A stretch of DNA of 7,048 bases from Alphaproteobacteria bacterium (GCA_017513365.1 JAFXFY010000196.1:1-7048), one strand, 5' to 3'; shown: positions 1 to 5,095, numbered from the stretch's first letter. Made by a program: numbers and translations. Notes: a model not told the origin generated them from the letters alone.

Positions 1-879
1 GCCTTAGAAAGTATGGGGGCCAGTGTTGACATTGAAAATGGATATGTTATTGCAAAAGGGCCTTTACATGGGGCGGATGTGTCTTTTCGCCGCATTTCCG
101 TTGGCGCAACCCACAACACCATTATGGCGGCGGTTTTAACCAAAGGTACGACAACTATCTATAATGCCGCCAGAGAACCGGAAGTAGTTGATTTAATTAG
201 CCTACTCAACAAAATGGGGGCAAAAATTGAAGGCGCCGGCACAAACAAAATTACCATTACCGGTGTAGAAAAATTACATGGAGCAACACATTCAGTTGTA
301 ACGGACAGAATTGAAACCGCCAGTTTTGCAATCGCCGCAGCCCTAACAAAGGGAAATATCTTCATTAAAGGTGGGCAACAAAACTTAATTGACCCCATTG
401 CCAACGTTTTACAAATGTGTGATGTTAAATTAACACAAACCGATGAAGGATTATGGGTAAATGGTCAAAATACCATTTTAAGACCAACAACAATTACAAC
501 CGCTGAATATCCCGGTTTTCCAACGGATGCACAATCTCCAATAACCACGTTATTAGCATTAGCCGACGGCATGTCCTTTATTGAAGAACGCATTTATGAA
601 AATCGTTTTATGCACGTTCCGGAACTTAATCGTATGGGTGCCAATATTATCGTACTGCCAAATGATACTATTTGCATTAACGGCGTTAATAAATTATCCG
701 GTGCAACAGTGATGTCTTCTGATTTACGGGGCGGTATGGCTTTAGTGCTTGCTGCGTTAGTTGCTGATGGAACCAGTATTGTTAAACGCATTTACCACAT
801 TGAACGTGGTTATTATAAACTGGAAGAACGCTTATCGGCATTGGGTGCAAAAATAGAGCGTATTCATTTAGAGGATTAG
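1..879 (+). CDS. murA: UDP-N-acetylglucosamine 1-carboxyvinyltransferase, C-terminal part (5' end outside window)
   Basis: MurA transfers enolpyruvate from phosphoenolpyruvate to UDP-GlcNAc in the cytoplasm, the first committed step of peptidoglycan synthesis. The frame is open from base 1, so this is a 292-residue C-terminal part of a protein that is about 420 residues in the family. Visible hallmarks are the NAAREPEVVDL segment (bases 163-195), the YPGFPTDAQ motif whose Asp (codon 526-528) matches the catalytic Asp305 of E. coli MurA, ENRFMHVPELNRMGA, DLRGG (Arg matching E. coli Arg371) and YHIERGY (Arg at 805-807, matching Arg397). The PEP-binding loop with Cys115 lies upstream of the window and cannot be checked. 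The C-terminus IERI plus a few residues is normal in length. The gene ends just before an intrinsic terminator and converges with the aldolase gene. The internal ATG at base 13 is not the start, because homology continues to base 1. Confidence 0.96.
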   Translation, partial: ALESMGASVDIENGYVIAKGPLHGADVSFRRISVGATHNTIMAAVLTKGTTTIYNAAREPEVVDLISLLNKMGAKIEGAGTNKITITGVEKLHGATHSVVTDRIETASFAIAAALTKGNIFIKGGQQNLIDPIANVLQMCDVKLTQTDEGLWVNGQNTILRPTTITTAEYPGFPTDAQSPITTLLALADGMSFIEERIYENRFMHVPELNRMGANIIVLPNDTICINGVNKLSGATVMSSDLRGGMALVLAALVADGTSIVKRIYHIERGYYKLEERLSALGAKIERIHLED

Positions 880-896
880 ATAATCCGGTTATCCTC

Positions 897-925
897 AAAC
901 GGGCATAAAACAGCCCGTTTTTTTT
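897..925 (+). terminator. Intrinsic terminator of murA
   Basis: A perfect 8-bp stem, AAACGGGC (897-904) with GCCCGTTT (913-920), has an 8-nt loop and runs into a T tract to 925. It starts 18 bp after the murA stop codon. A second small palindrome, GGATTA-GA-TAATCC (873-886), overlaps the stop codon but has no T tract. Confidence 0.9.
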
Positions 926-940
926 CATTTTTATGATAAC

Positions 941-967
941 AAAAAACCGCCGATGATGAGTCGACGG
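941..967 (-). terminator. Intrinsic terminator of the fba gene
   Basis: On the minus strand CCGTCGA pairs with TCGGCGG (967-961 with 953-947, one G-U wobble) around a 7-nt loop, followed by six T (946-941). It lies about 37 bp after the fba stop. An 18-bp AT-rich palindrome at 979-996 (CTGTTTTT-AC-AAAAACAG) sits between stop and terminator; its function is unclear. Confidence 0.8.
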
Positions 968-1004
968 CCGGAGGTTAACTGTTTTTACAAAAACAGCAAA
1001 AAAA

Positions 1005-2054
1005 CTATTTTAACTCACCGCTTTTATAGCGTTTTGCCATATCGGCCAAAGCAATCGGTTTGATGTGACTGGCTTGACCGGCGGCACCAAATTCTACATA
1101 GCGAGCTTCACACACTTTTTGTTGAGCTTCCAAAGCCGGTTTTAAATATTTGCGCGGGTCAAATTCGGCTGGTTTTTCCGTAAACATTTTACGGATAGCA
1201 CCTGTCATAGCCATGCGCAAGTCTGTGTCAACATTGACTTTACGAACGCCGTGTTTAATAGCCTCTTGAATTTCTTCCACCGGCACACCGTATGTTTGCG
1301 GCATTTGACCACCATAAGCATTAATAATATCTTGCAAATCTTGTGGACCGGAAGAAGACCCATGCATAACCAAGTGTGTATATGGTAATTTTTCATGAAT
1401 TTTCTTAATTGTATCAATGGACAAAATAGCACCATCCGGCTTACGTGTAAATTTATAAGCACCATGGCTGGTCCCAATAGCAACAGCCAAAGCATCCACG
1501 TGTGTTTCAGCAACAAATTTAACAGCATCTTCCGGATCTGTTAATAATTTTGACTTATCAATAGCACCATCAAAACCATGTCCATCTTCTTTTTCACCTT
1601 TACCCGTTTCCAAAGAACCAATAACACCGAGTTCACCTTCAACTGACACACCGATATCATGTGCAACCGTTACAACTTTCTTCGTTACATCGGCATTGTA
1701 TTCATGACTGGCTGGTTTACCATCTTCTGTCAAAGAACCATCCATCATCACAGATGTAAAGCCATTCATCATAGCAGAATAACATACGGACGGTGTTGGA
1801 CCATGATCTTGGTGAACACAAATCGGCAAATCCGGATACATTTCCGTAGCGGCCAACATTAAATGTTTGAGCATAGAGTCATGCGCATAGGCACGAGCGC
1901 CTTTGGATGCTTGGATAATCACCGGAGCATCCGTTTTTTTAGCAGCGGCTAAAATTGCCAATACTTGCTCCATATTGTTGACGTTAAATGCCGGAATACC
2001 ATAACCGTGTTCTGCGGCATCATCAAGCAGTTGTCTTAAAGAAACTAAAGCCAT
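1005..2054 (-). CDS. fba: Class II fructose-1,6-bisphosphate aldolase, Calvin-cycle (class IIB-like) subtype
   Basis: This zinc enzyme reversibly splits fructose-1,6-bisphosphate into dihydroxyacetone phosphate and glyceraldehyde-3-phosphate in the cytoplasm, for glycolysis and gluconeogenesis. The 349-residue protein has the full set of class II motifs: HQDHG at 81-85 (catalytic Asp83, zinc His84), GSLTEDGKP (106-114), GVSVEGELG (135-143, zinc Glu), GTSHGAYKF (194-202, zinc His197), MHGSSSGP (230-237, zinc His231) and NVDTDLRMA (274-282, phosphate binding). The length and the insertion around 150-165 (GKGEKEDG) fit the subtype called Calvin-cycle aldolase (CbbA-like) in Proteobacteria. That name is only a family label: no Calvin-cycle gene is in view and a central glycolytic role is more likely. 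The ATG is supported by AGAAAGGA (2068-2061) six bases upstream. The gene appears monocistronic, with promoter candidates at 2088-2173 and its own terminator. Confidence 0.96.
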   Translation of the reverse strand: MALVSLRQLLDDAAEHGYGIPAFNVNNMEQVLAILAAAKKTDAPVIIQASKGARAYAHDSMLKHLMLAATEMYPDLPICVHQDHGPTPSVCYSAMMNGFTSVMMDGSLTEDGKPASHEYNADVTKKVVTVAHDIGVSVEGELGVIGSLETGKGEKEDGHGFDGAIDKSKLLTDPEDAVKFVAETHVDALAVAIGTSHGAYKFTRKPDGAILSIDTIKKIHEKLPYTHLVMHGSSSGPQDLQDIINAYGGQMPQTYGVPVEEIQEAIKHGVRKVNVDTDLRMAMTGAIRKMFTEKPAEFDPRKYLKPALEAQQKVCEARYVEFGAAGQASHIKPIALADMAKRYKSGELK

Positions 2055-2087
2055 TTTTTATCCTTTCTGTTTATGTTGTTAATGTCC

Positions 2088-2118
2088 ATTATATAGCATA
2101 AAAAAATTATATCGTCCA
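2088..2118 (-). promoter_or_regulatory. Alternative fba promoter (proximal), weak -35
   Basis: A consensus TATAAT on the minus strand (2093-2088) is preceded 19 bp upstream by TGGACG (2118-2113), a poor and badly spaced -35 match. A second TATAAT lies at 2111-2106. In such AT-rich DNA these matches may be accidental. Confidence 0.3.
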
Positions 2119-2145
2119 GTATTTTTATTGCACCGTTTTTTATAA

Positions 2146-2173
2146 TTTATAAAATGCGAGATAAAAAACTCAA
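2146..2173 (-). promoter_or_regulatory. Candidate sigma-70 promoter of fba (distal)
   Basis: On the minus strand TTGAGT (2173-2168), a 16-nt spacer and TATAAA (2151-2146) would give a leader of roughly 85 nt before the fba start. It lies just downstream, in transcription direction, of the tandem terminators of the tRNA-His side, which fits independent transcription of fba. Confidence 0.5.
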
Positions 2174-2202
2174 ACTTTACTATCCTATTATTAAGGGGGA
2201 AA

Positions 2203-2280
2203 TCGGTTCTCACCCGTTTCCACACCCACAAAAAAACCGCCCAAACGGACGGTTTTTTAAATGGGGCGGAAGATCGGACT
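2203..2280. repeat. 78-bp perfect direct repeat, left copy (contains tRNA-His 3' end and terminator)
   Basis: All 78 bases are identical to 2386-2463, offset 183 bp, and the flanking bases on each side differ. On the minus strand the copy contains the last 19 nt of tRNA-His (2280-2262, T-loop position 58 through CCA), the tRNA's terminator (2258-2230) and 27 bp beyond it. It has no tRNA body attached, so it cannot give a tRNA. It lies between tRNA-His and fba. Confidence 0.95.
2230..2258 (-). terminator. Duplicated copy of the tRNA-His terminator
   Basis: Minus-strand CCGTCC (2252-2247), loop GTTT, GGGCGG (2242-2237, one G-U wobble) and seven T (2236-2230). The sequence is identical to the terminator at 2413-2441. 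It would act as a second barrier between tRNA-His and fba transcription. The A tract on the other side makes it potentially bidirectional. Confidence 0.75.
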
Positions 2281-2385
2281 GTAAATCGGCTAACGCACGA
2301 TTTATCCCTCACACATGTTCGGGACCGCCTAAAGGCGTCGTGTCTGCGGGATTACTAACGCATCCCTTGCCACCAAACCGATACG
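2281..2385. other. 105-bp GC-richer spacer between the two 78-bp repeats, origin unknown
   Basis: I do not recognise this sequence. It is visibly richer in G and C than the surrounding intergenic DNA. It holds an inverted repeat near its ends (ATCGG at 2285-2289 and CCGAT at 2378-2382), a hairpin GAC(c)GCC-TAAA-GGCGTC at 2323-2339, a hairpin GGGAT...ATCCC at 2348-2366 and an 8-bp direct repeat CTAACGCA at 2290-2297 and 2355-2362. The palindrome AACCGA-TACG-TCGGTT (2376-2391) spans the junction with the right repeat. No tRNA cloverleaf or convincing reading frame fits. It could be the remains of a mobile element, a dispersed repeat or a structured RNA. Confidence 0.5.
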
Positions 2386-2463
2386 TCGGTTCTCACCCGT
2401 TTCCACACCCACAAAAAAACCGCCCAAACGGACGGTTTTTTAAATGGGGCGGAAGATCGGACT
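2386..2463. repeat. 78-bp perfect direct repeat, right copy (overlaps tRNA-His 3' end)
   Basis: This is the copy attached to the complete tRNA gene. Identity with 2203-2280 begins, in tRNA orientation, exactly at T-loop nucleotide A58 (base 2463), runs through the acceptor 3' strand and CCA, the terminator (2441-2413) and 27 further bases. A duplication that starts in the T-arm of a tRNA and runs off its 3' end is typical of attachment sites used by tyrosine integrases, although here no integrase gene is present. Confidence 0.95.
2413..2441 (-). terminator. Intrinsic terminator of tRNA-His
   Basis: Minus-strand CCGTCC (2435-2430), loop GTTT, GGGCGG (2425-2420, one G-U wobble) and seven T (2419-2413), starting 9 bp after the encoded CCA. 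It lies inside the duplicated 78-bp segment. Confidence 0.88.
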
Positions 2464-2522
2464 CGAACCGACGACATCTGGTACCACAAACCAGCGCTCT
2501 AACCAACTGAGCTACATCCGCC
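2445..2522 (-). tRNA. tRNA-His (anticodon GUG), G-1 and CCA encoded
   Basis: The minus strand folds as a standard cloverleaf: acceptor GCGGATG (2521-2515), U8-A9, D stem GCTC/GAGC, anticodon stem CTGGT/ACCAG around loop TTGTGGT with anticodon GTG (2487-2485), variable loop ATGTC, T stem GTCGG/CCGAT around TTCGAGT, acceptor 3' strand CTTCCGC (2455-2449), C73 and CCA (2447-2445). A G precedes position 1 (base 2522), so the His identity pair G-1:C73 is encoded. Two weak pairs stand out: a U6-U67 mismatch in the acceptor stem and a G49-U65 wobble closing the T stem. In both, the 3' partner lies in the duplicated 78-bp repeat. The gene has its own strong promoter and terminator. Confidence 0.95.
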
Positions 2523-2537
2523 ATAAATACAGCCATG

Positions 2538-2566
2538 ACTATACTTGATTTTTCAAACGAAGTCAA
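2538..2566 (-). promoter_or_regulatory. Sigma-70 promoter of tRNA-His
   Basis: Minus-strand TTGACT (2566-2561), a 17-nt spacer and TATAGT (2543-2538) lie 15 bp before the mature 5' end, so the precursor leader would be only about 8-10 nt. An inverted repeat ACTTGA/TCAAGT (2543-2548 and 2563-2568) falls across the two boxes and may be incidental. Confidence 0.82.
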
Positions 2567-2605
2567 GTCTTTTTTGCATTCGCTATTTATTTTTTCGCAA
2601 ACATC

Positions 2606-3583
2606 TTAGCTTCTCTCTTCTCGTCCGCCTTCTTTTGGTGAAGGTGGCATTGACGCTTCTATCACTTTTTGTGGTCGATTACATCGTTCAACTAATGAAT
2701 CGGCATAAGGTCCCATCAGCTGATTAAACCAATCAACTAAATATCCTCGCCAACCTTCTTCAAACTGTTCTTGGCAAGACAATAAAGCCGCCGTTCTTTT
2801 CAACACTCCCGCCATAACACCCTCTGGTTTTCCACTCAAAACAACGCCTCTTTTTTTGAAGATTTGAGAAAACATATCAAATGCTACTCTCCCTCGCTTC
2901 GACGCCCCTAGCGTCCATTCATTTTCTGGAACAGCCAACAAATCAGACACTGCTTTTTCACAAAAATAATCAACCGCTCCATTCAGATACGCATCATACT
3001 GTTCAGGAACATTTAAACAGCCATTACGTATCAACAAACAAGCCTCTAAAGCCTTAAGATCTGAGCTAAATTCATTTTGCAGCACCAAGATATCATAAAC
3101 TTCTTGCCCATCATCAAAATCAAATCGCCGCTTTTCGTAATTAAGCGTACTCAAATCATATACAATACTCGCCATTTCCATTTTTTCCACAATCTCTACA
3201 TACCTGTGCATCATCGGATCATGAAAAGAGCGATGCATCAAACGATTTTGTATTTCATAAAACGTTGGCGGTAAAATAGACCTAATTTGTTCATCTTGCT
3301 CATCTATCTCATAGTTCTCACAAATAACCTGCTTACATTCGTCTTGATAAGCTTTTGACACCAAGCTCATTTCCAAATGTTGAGCTTTACCCAACAAGCC
3401 ACACACATATAATTGATCGGCTTGAGACATATCTAAAAACGAACAAACATACGAAGGGATTTTTTGATGTGGCAACAAACTGCCGAACAAATATTCAGAA
3501 CGTGAAGACAACATACTTTCCCACTCTTGTTGCAAAGCATAATCTTGCCCGTTAAACATATTTGGACCTTCTGTATATCCCAT
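2606..3583 (-). CDS. Hypothetical cytoplasmic protein, 325 residues, family not recognised
   Basis: I recognise no domain. The protein shows no signal peptide and no transmembrane segment, so it is probably cytoplasmic. The sequence looks largely alpha-helical, is rich in Glu/Asp, and has an unusually high number of cysteines (for example in YVCSF, YVCGLL, DECKQVICENY, LEACLLIRNGC, CEKA, LSCQE and ERCNRP), but they form no obvious CxxC zinc pair. The last 15 residues (PPSPKEGGREERS region) are polar and probably disordered. A TTG at 3595 would add four residues, but the ATG at 3583 has GAGG six bases upstream (3593-3590) and is preferred. The gene has a perfect-consensus promoter at 3615-3643 and no clear terminator before tRNA-His. 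It is oriented like rpsT but separated from it by a terminator. The intact frame supports a real gene; the function is unknown. Confidence 0.8.
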   Translation of the reverse strand: MGYTEGPNMFNGQDYALQQEWESMLSSRSEYLFGSLLPHQKIPSYVCSFLDMSQADQLYVCGLLGKAQHLEMSLVSKAYQDECKQVICENYEIDEQDEQIRSILPPTFYEIQNRLMHRSFHDPMMHRYVEIVEKMEMASIVYDLSTLNYEKRRFDFDDGQEVYDILVLQNEFSSDLKALEACLLIRNGCLNVPEQYDAYLNGAVDYFCEKAVSDLLAVPENEWTLGASKRGRVAFDMFSQIFKKRGVVLSGKPEGVMAGVLKRTAALLSCQEQFEEGWRGYLVDWFNQLMGPYADSLVERCNRPQKVIEASMPPSPKEGGREERS

Positions 3584-3589
3584 ACCACA

Positions 3590-3593
3590 CCTC
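3590..3593 (-). promoter_or_regulatory. Ribosome binding site fixing the start of the hypothetical protein at 3583
   Basis: GAGG on the minus strand is followed by a 6-nt spacer and ATG (3583-3581). Using the upstream in-frame TTG (3595-3593) would place this site inside the coding sequence, so the ATG is the better start. Confidence 0.65.
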
Positions 3594-3614
3594 AATTATG
3601 TGAACAACAAGGCT

Positions 3615-3643
3615 ATTATAACAGATTTGAGATATTTTGTCAA
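3615..3643 (-). promoter_or_regulatory. Perfect-consensus sigma-70 promoter of the hypothetical gene
   Basis: Minus-strand TTGACA (3643-3638), a 17-nt spacer and TATAAT (3620-3615) match the sigma-70 consensus at all 12 positions and in spacing. Transcription should begin near 3608, giving a leader of about 25 nt. No other promoter in the window is this close to consensus. Confidence 0.9.
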
Positions 3644-3661
3644 CATTTATTTAATTGTTAC

Positions 3662-3677
3662 AAACTTCCTCAAGTTT
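3662..3677. promoter_or_regulatory. Perfect inverted repeat upstream of the strong promoter, possible operator
   Basis: AAACTT (3662-3667), 4-bp centre CCTC, AAGTTT (3672-3677), ending 18 bp upstream of the -35 box. It has no T tract on either strand, so it is not a terminator. A regulator-binding site is possible, but a 6-bp arm in AT-rich DNA can arise by chance. Confidence 0.35.
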
Positions 3678-3749
3678 AATCAAACTATATCTTTTACTGT
3701 AAACAATTTTACATGACCCAAAAAACATTTTTCCTTGTTCATCCCACAC

Positions 3750-3781
3750 AAAAAAAACACCCCCGAAATCTCTAGGGGCGT
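3750..3781 (-). terminator. Intrinsic terminator of rpsT
   Basis: Minus-strand ACGCCCC (3781-3775) pairs with GGGGTGT (3763-3757, one G-U wobble) around an 11-nt loop, followed by a run of T (3757-3750). It lies 22 bp after the rpsT stop and separates rpsT from the next gene. Between here and 3661 I see nothing else. Confidence 0.88.
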
Positions 3782-3803
3782 TTTAATTATAAAGCAAAAA
3801 CAA

Positions 3804-4076
3804 TTAAGCTTTTTTCACCATAGCTTTAACAGCAGCGGCCAATCTGGAAATTTTACGCGCAGCTGTGTTTTTATGAACCGTACCACGGCTAGCAGCACGA
3901 GCCATTAAAGATTCTGTGGATTTAAAAGCAGCAACAGCAGCTTCTTGATCACCGGCAGCAATTGCTTTTCTTGTTTTTTTAACTTCTGTTCTGACCGCAT
4001 TCAAACGATTTGAATTGATAATCGCTCTTTTATTATTACGTCTGACGCGTGTCTTTGCCGACTTTAAATTGGCCAT
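3804..4076 (-). CDS. rpsT: 30S ribosomal protein S20
   Basis: S20 binds 16S rRNA early in assembly of the small ribosomal subunit. The 90-residue, strongly basic protein has the usual length and the family pattern: N-terminal MANLKSAKTRVRRNNKR, a middle helix with EVKKTRKAIAAGDQEAA, and the C-terminal signature RAASRGTVHKNTAARKISRL, followed by a Lys-rich end. The ATG is supported by AAGGA (4088-4084) seven bases upstream. It is a single-gene unit with its own promoter (4120-4148) and terminator (3750-3781). In many alphaproteobacteria rpsT lies next to dnaA; here the neighbours are an unknown gene and a Sel1-repeat protein, and no dnaA is in view. Confidence 0.97.
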   Translation of the reverse strand: MANLKSAKTRVRRNNKRAIINSNRLNAVRTEVKKTRKAIAAGDQEAAVAAFKSTESLMARAASRGTVHKNTAARKISRLAAAVKAMVKKA

Positions 4077-4119
4077 TTTCTTATCCTTATCTGATACGTT
4101 AAATTAAACTAAGGCTTTT

Positions 4120-4148
4120 TTTATACCCGATAAAAAAGCAAAAGTCAA
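4120..4148 (-). promoter_or_regulatory. Sigma-70 promoter of rpsT
   Basis: Minus-strand TTGACT (4148-4143), a 17-nt spacer and TATAAA (4125-4120). The expected transcript start is near 4113, giving a leader of about 37 nt. The leader's first bases, CCTTA (4114-4110), are complementary to TAAGG (4089-4085), which overlaps the ribosome binding site. Confidence 0.8.
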
Positions 4149-4149
4149 G

Positions 4150-4166
4150 ATATTTTTACAAAATAT
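4150..4166. repeat. AT-only palindrome upstream of the rpsT -35 box, UP-element-like
   Basis: ATATTTT-TAC-AAAATAT, a perfect 7-bp inverted repeat whose edge is next to the rpsT -35 box. Pure A/T sequence here could contact the RNA polymerase alpha subunit and raise expression. It also lies just after the stop of the upstream Sel1 gene, where no GC-rich terminator is seen. Confidence 0.4.
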
Positions 4167-4178
4167 TTACTTTTTTAA

Positions 4179-4901
4179 TTATTTCATTTTGTCTGCTTCG
4201 GAAAAAATATTATCCACCGGTGGAACAACCTCCGCCTCTCCACCAGCTTCGGCTGCCGCCTTTTCTTGAGCCTCTCGCAACATAATTTGCCCCGGCAACA
4301 CATCAGATTTAAATTCTACCCCCAAGATAGAATCAATTTCGGCATTAATTTTTTCCAATTCCATAATTTTATTATCAACCCGCTTTTGTTGTTCTTCCAA
4401 AGCGGTTTGTTTTTCATTTGTCATTTCAGGCAACAAACTTTCTACAGAAGAGGTAGCTAATTTAATTTCTTCGGTCGTCAAAAATTGTTCCAACAACAAA
4501 GCCAAACGAGTCGCCCCCTCATGACCATTCATAGAGGCCACGAACGCCCATTTATAGGCTACCAAATCGTTTTGAGGCAAAACAACCCCTTTATTGTATA
4601 ACTGAGCCAACCGATACTGAGCCTCAGTATGTCCTTGCAAAGCAGCGGCCGTCAAACAATAACCCGCCCCTTGACGTTTTTCGTTTTTTTCAACCAACAA
4701 CATTTCACCATGCAAAAACAAATCCTCTTTCGTCGGTAAAAACACACCGCACCGAGCTTCATCAAATTGCCCATCACATTGTGGCGGAATAACTGCTTCC
4801 TGATTATTTTCATCAAAAGCCCAAAACGCATTTTGTGCCATACTGGGTGACGCCATTAAAAAAGTACTTAAAAATAATCCGGATAGTAAAATTTTTTTCA
4901 T
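4179..4901 (-). CDS. Secreted (periplasmic) Sel1-repeat protein, 240 residues
   Basis: The protein begins with a clear Sec signal peptide: MKK, a hydrophobic core ILLSGLFLSTFLMA, then SPSMAQ, with cleavage likely after Ala22. Residues about 78-130 form Sel1-like (TPR-type) repeats: the half repeat GAGYCLTAAALQGHTEAQ, then YRLAQLYNKGVVLPQNDLVA and YKWAFVASMNGHEGA. Such repeats are helical protein-binding scaffolds; the partner is unknown. A likely coiled coil (about 165-192, rich in E, K, Q) and a low-complexity Ala/Glu/Pro tail (209-230) follow. Cys42 and Cys51 may form a disulphide; Cys82 is the third cysteine. The start at 4901 is chosen because AAAGGA lies six bases upstream and the signal peptide begins there. 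The frame is open up to 5093, but that extension crosses repeats and is not convincing. Confidence 0.88.
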   Translation of the reverse strand: MKKILLSGLFLSTFLMASPSMAQNAFWAFDENNQEAVIPPQCDGQFDEARCGVFLPTKEDLFLHGEMLLVEKNEKRQGAGYCLTAAALQGHTEAQYRLAQLYNKGVVLPQNDLVAYKWAFVASMNGHEGATRLALLLEQFLTTEEIKLATSSVESLLPEMTNEKQTALEEQQKRVDNKIMELEKINAEIDSILGVEFKSDVLPGQIMLREAQEKAAAEAGGEAEVVPPVDNIFSEADKMK

Positions 4902-4907
4902 GAAATA

Positions 4908-4913
4908 TCCTTT
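4908..4913 (-). promoter_or_regulatory. Ribosome binding site fixing the start of the Sel1-repeat protein at 4901
   Basis: AAAGGA on the minus strand lies six bases before ATG (4901-4899). It excludes the 64-residue in-frame N-terminal extension, for which no signal peptide or binding site is apparent. Confidence 0.75.
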
Positions 4914-4930
4914 GCTAGCTGATATTTTTA

Positions 4931-4959
4931 TTTTTAAATATTTTTTTTTCAAATGGCAA
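4931..4959 (-). promoter_or_regulatory. Weak candidate promoter of the Sel1-repeat gene
   Basis: Minus-strand TTGCCA (4959-4954), a 17-nt spacer and TAAAAA (4936-4931). The surrounding DNA is almost pure A/T, so the -10 match carries little weight. Confidence 0.3.
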
Positions 4960-5012
4960 GCAAAAAAACACATAATTATTTTAATTTGCCACATCTGATA
5001 AAAAATTACAGG

Positions 5013-5086
5013 AAATAAGGAGATAAAGAAAAACATTAAGCAACGTGTATTAAACATACACGAGAAAAGTTTTGGCTTTAGATATT
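5013..5086. repeat. Diverged direct repeat, copy A, with stem-loop
   Basis: This segment resembles 5195-5276. The best block (5022-5062 against 5209-5249, offset 187 bp) matches at 37 of 41 positions, and all four differences are A/G transitions. The later part aligns with short gaps and ends in CTTTAGATA. It contains a perfect stem-loop CGTGTAT (5044-5050), TAAAC, ATACACG (5056-5062). Read on the minus strand, the hairpin is followed eight bases later by TTTTT, so it might end transcription weakly. Confidence 0.8.
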
Positions 5087-5095
5087 CACACAAAA

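Noticed and set aside
979..996. Perfect AT-rich palindrome after the fba stop as a terminator
   Set aside because: The stem is followed by TTAACC on the minus strand and CAAAAAAAC on the plus strand, with no T tract; the GC-rich hairpin at 947-967 is the better terminator.
1205..1862. Other-frame and antisense open frames within fba (1205-1528 minus, 1659-1862 plus)
   Set aside because: They lie fully within a well-supported gene and have no recognisable protein features. The same applies to open frames inside murA, the hypothetical gene and the yejA-like gene.
2079..2312. 77-residue minus-strand open frame between tRNA-His and fba
   Set aside because: It runs across the duplicated terminator and tRNA 3' end and through the fba promoter region; the composition is not protein-like.
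2262..2385. Second, degenerate tRNA gene upstream of the left repeat
   Set aside because: Only the 19-nt tRNA 3' end is present. The adjoining sequence gives no T-stem partner, D arm or anticodon arm, so a tRNA pseudogene beyond the duplicated end is not supported.
2203..2463. CRISPR-like array
   Set aside because: There are only two copies, they are 78 bp long and include part of a tRNA; this does not fit a CRISPR.
2154..2510. 118-residue + strand open frame with a repeated 25-residue block (starts GSHPF, ends GGRSD)
   Set aside because: It is antisense to tRNA-His and its terminator. The protein repeat is only the translation of the 78-bp DNA repeat, and no ribosome binding site supports the start.
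3584..3595. TTG start four codons upstream in the hypothetical gene
   Set aside because: The GAGG binding site would then lie inside the gene; the ATG at 3583 is correctly spaced from it.
4902..5093. 64-residue N-terminal extension of the Sel1-repeat protein
   Set aside because: It would bury the signal peptide inside the protein and crosses the repeat region; the ATG at 4901 has a good ribosome binding site.
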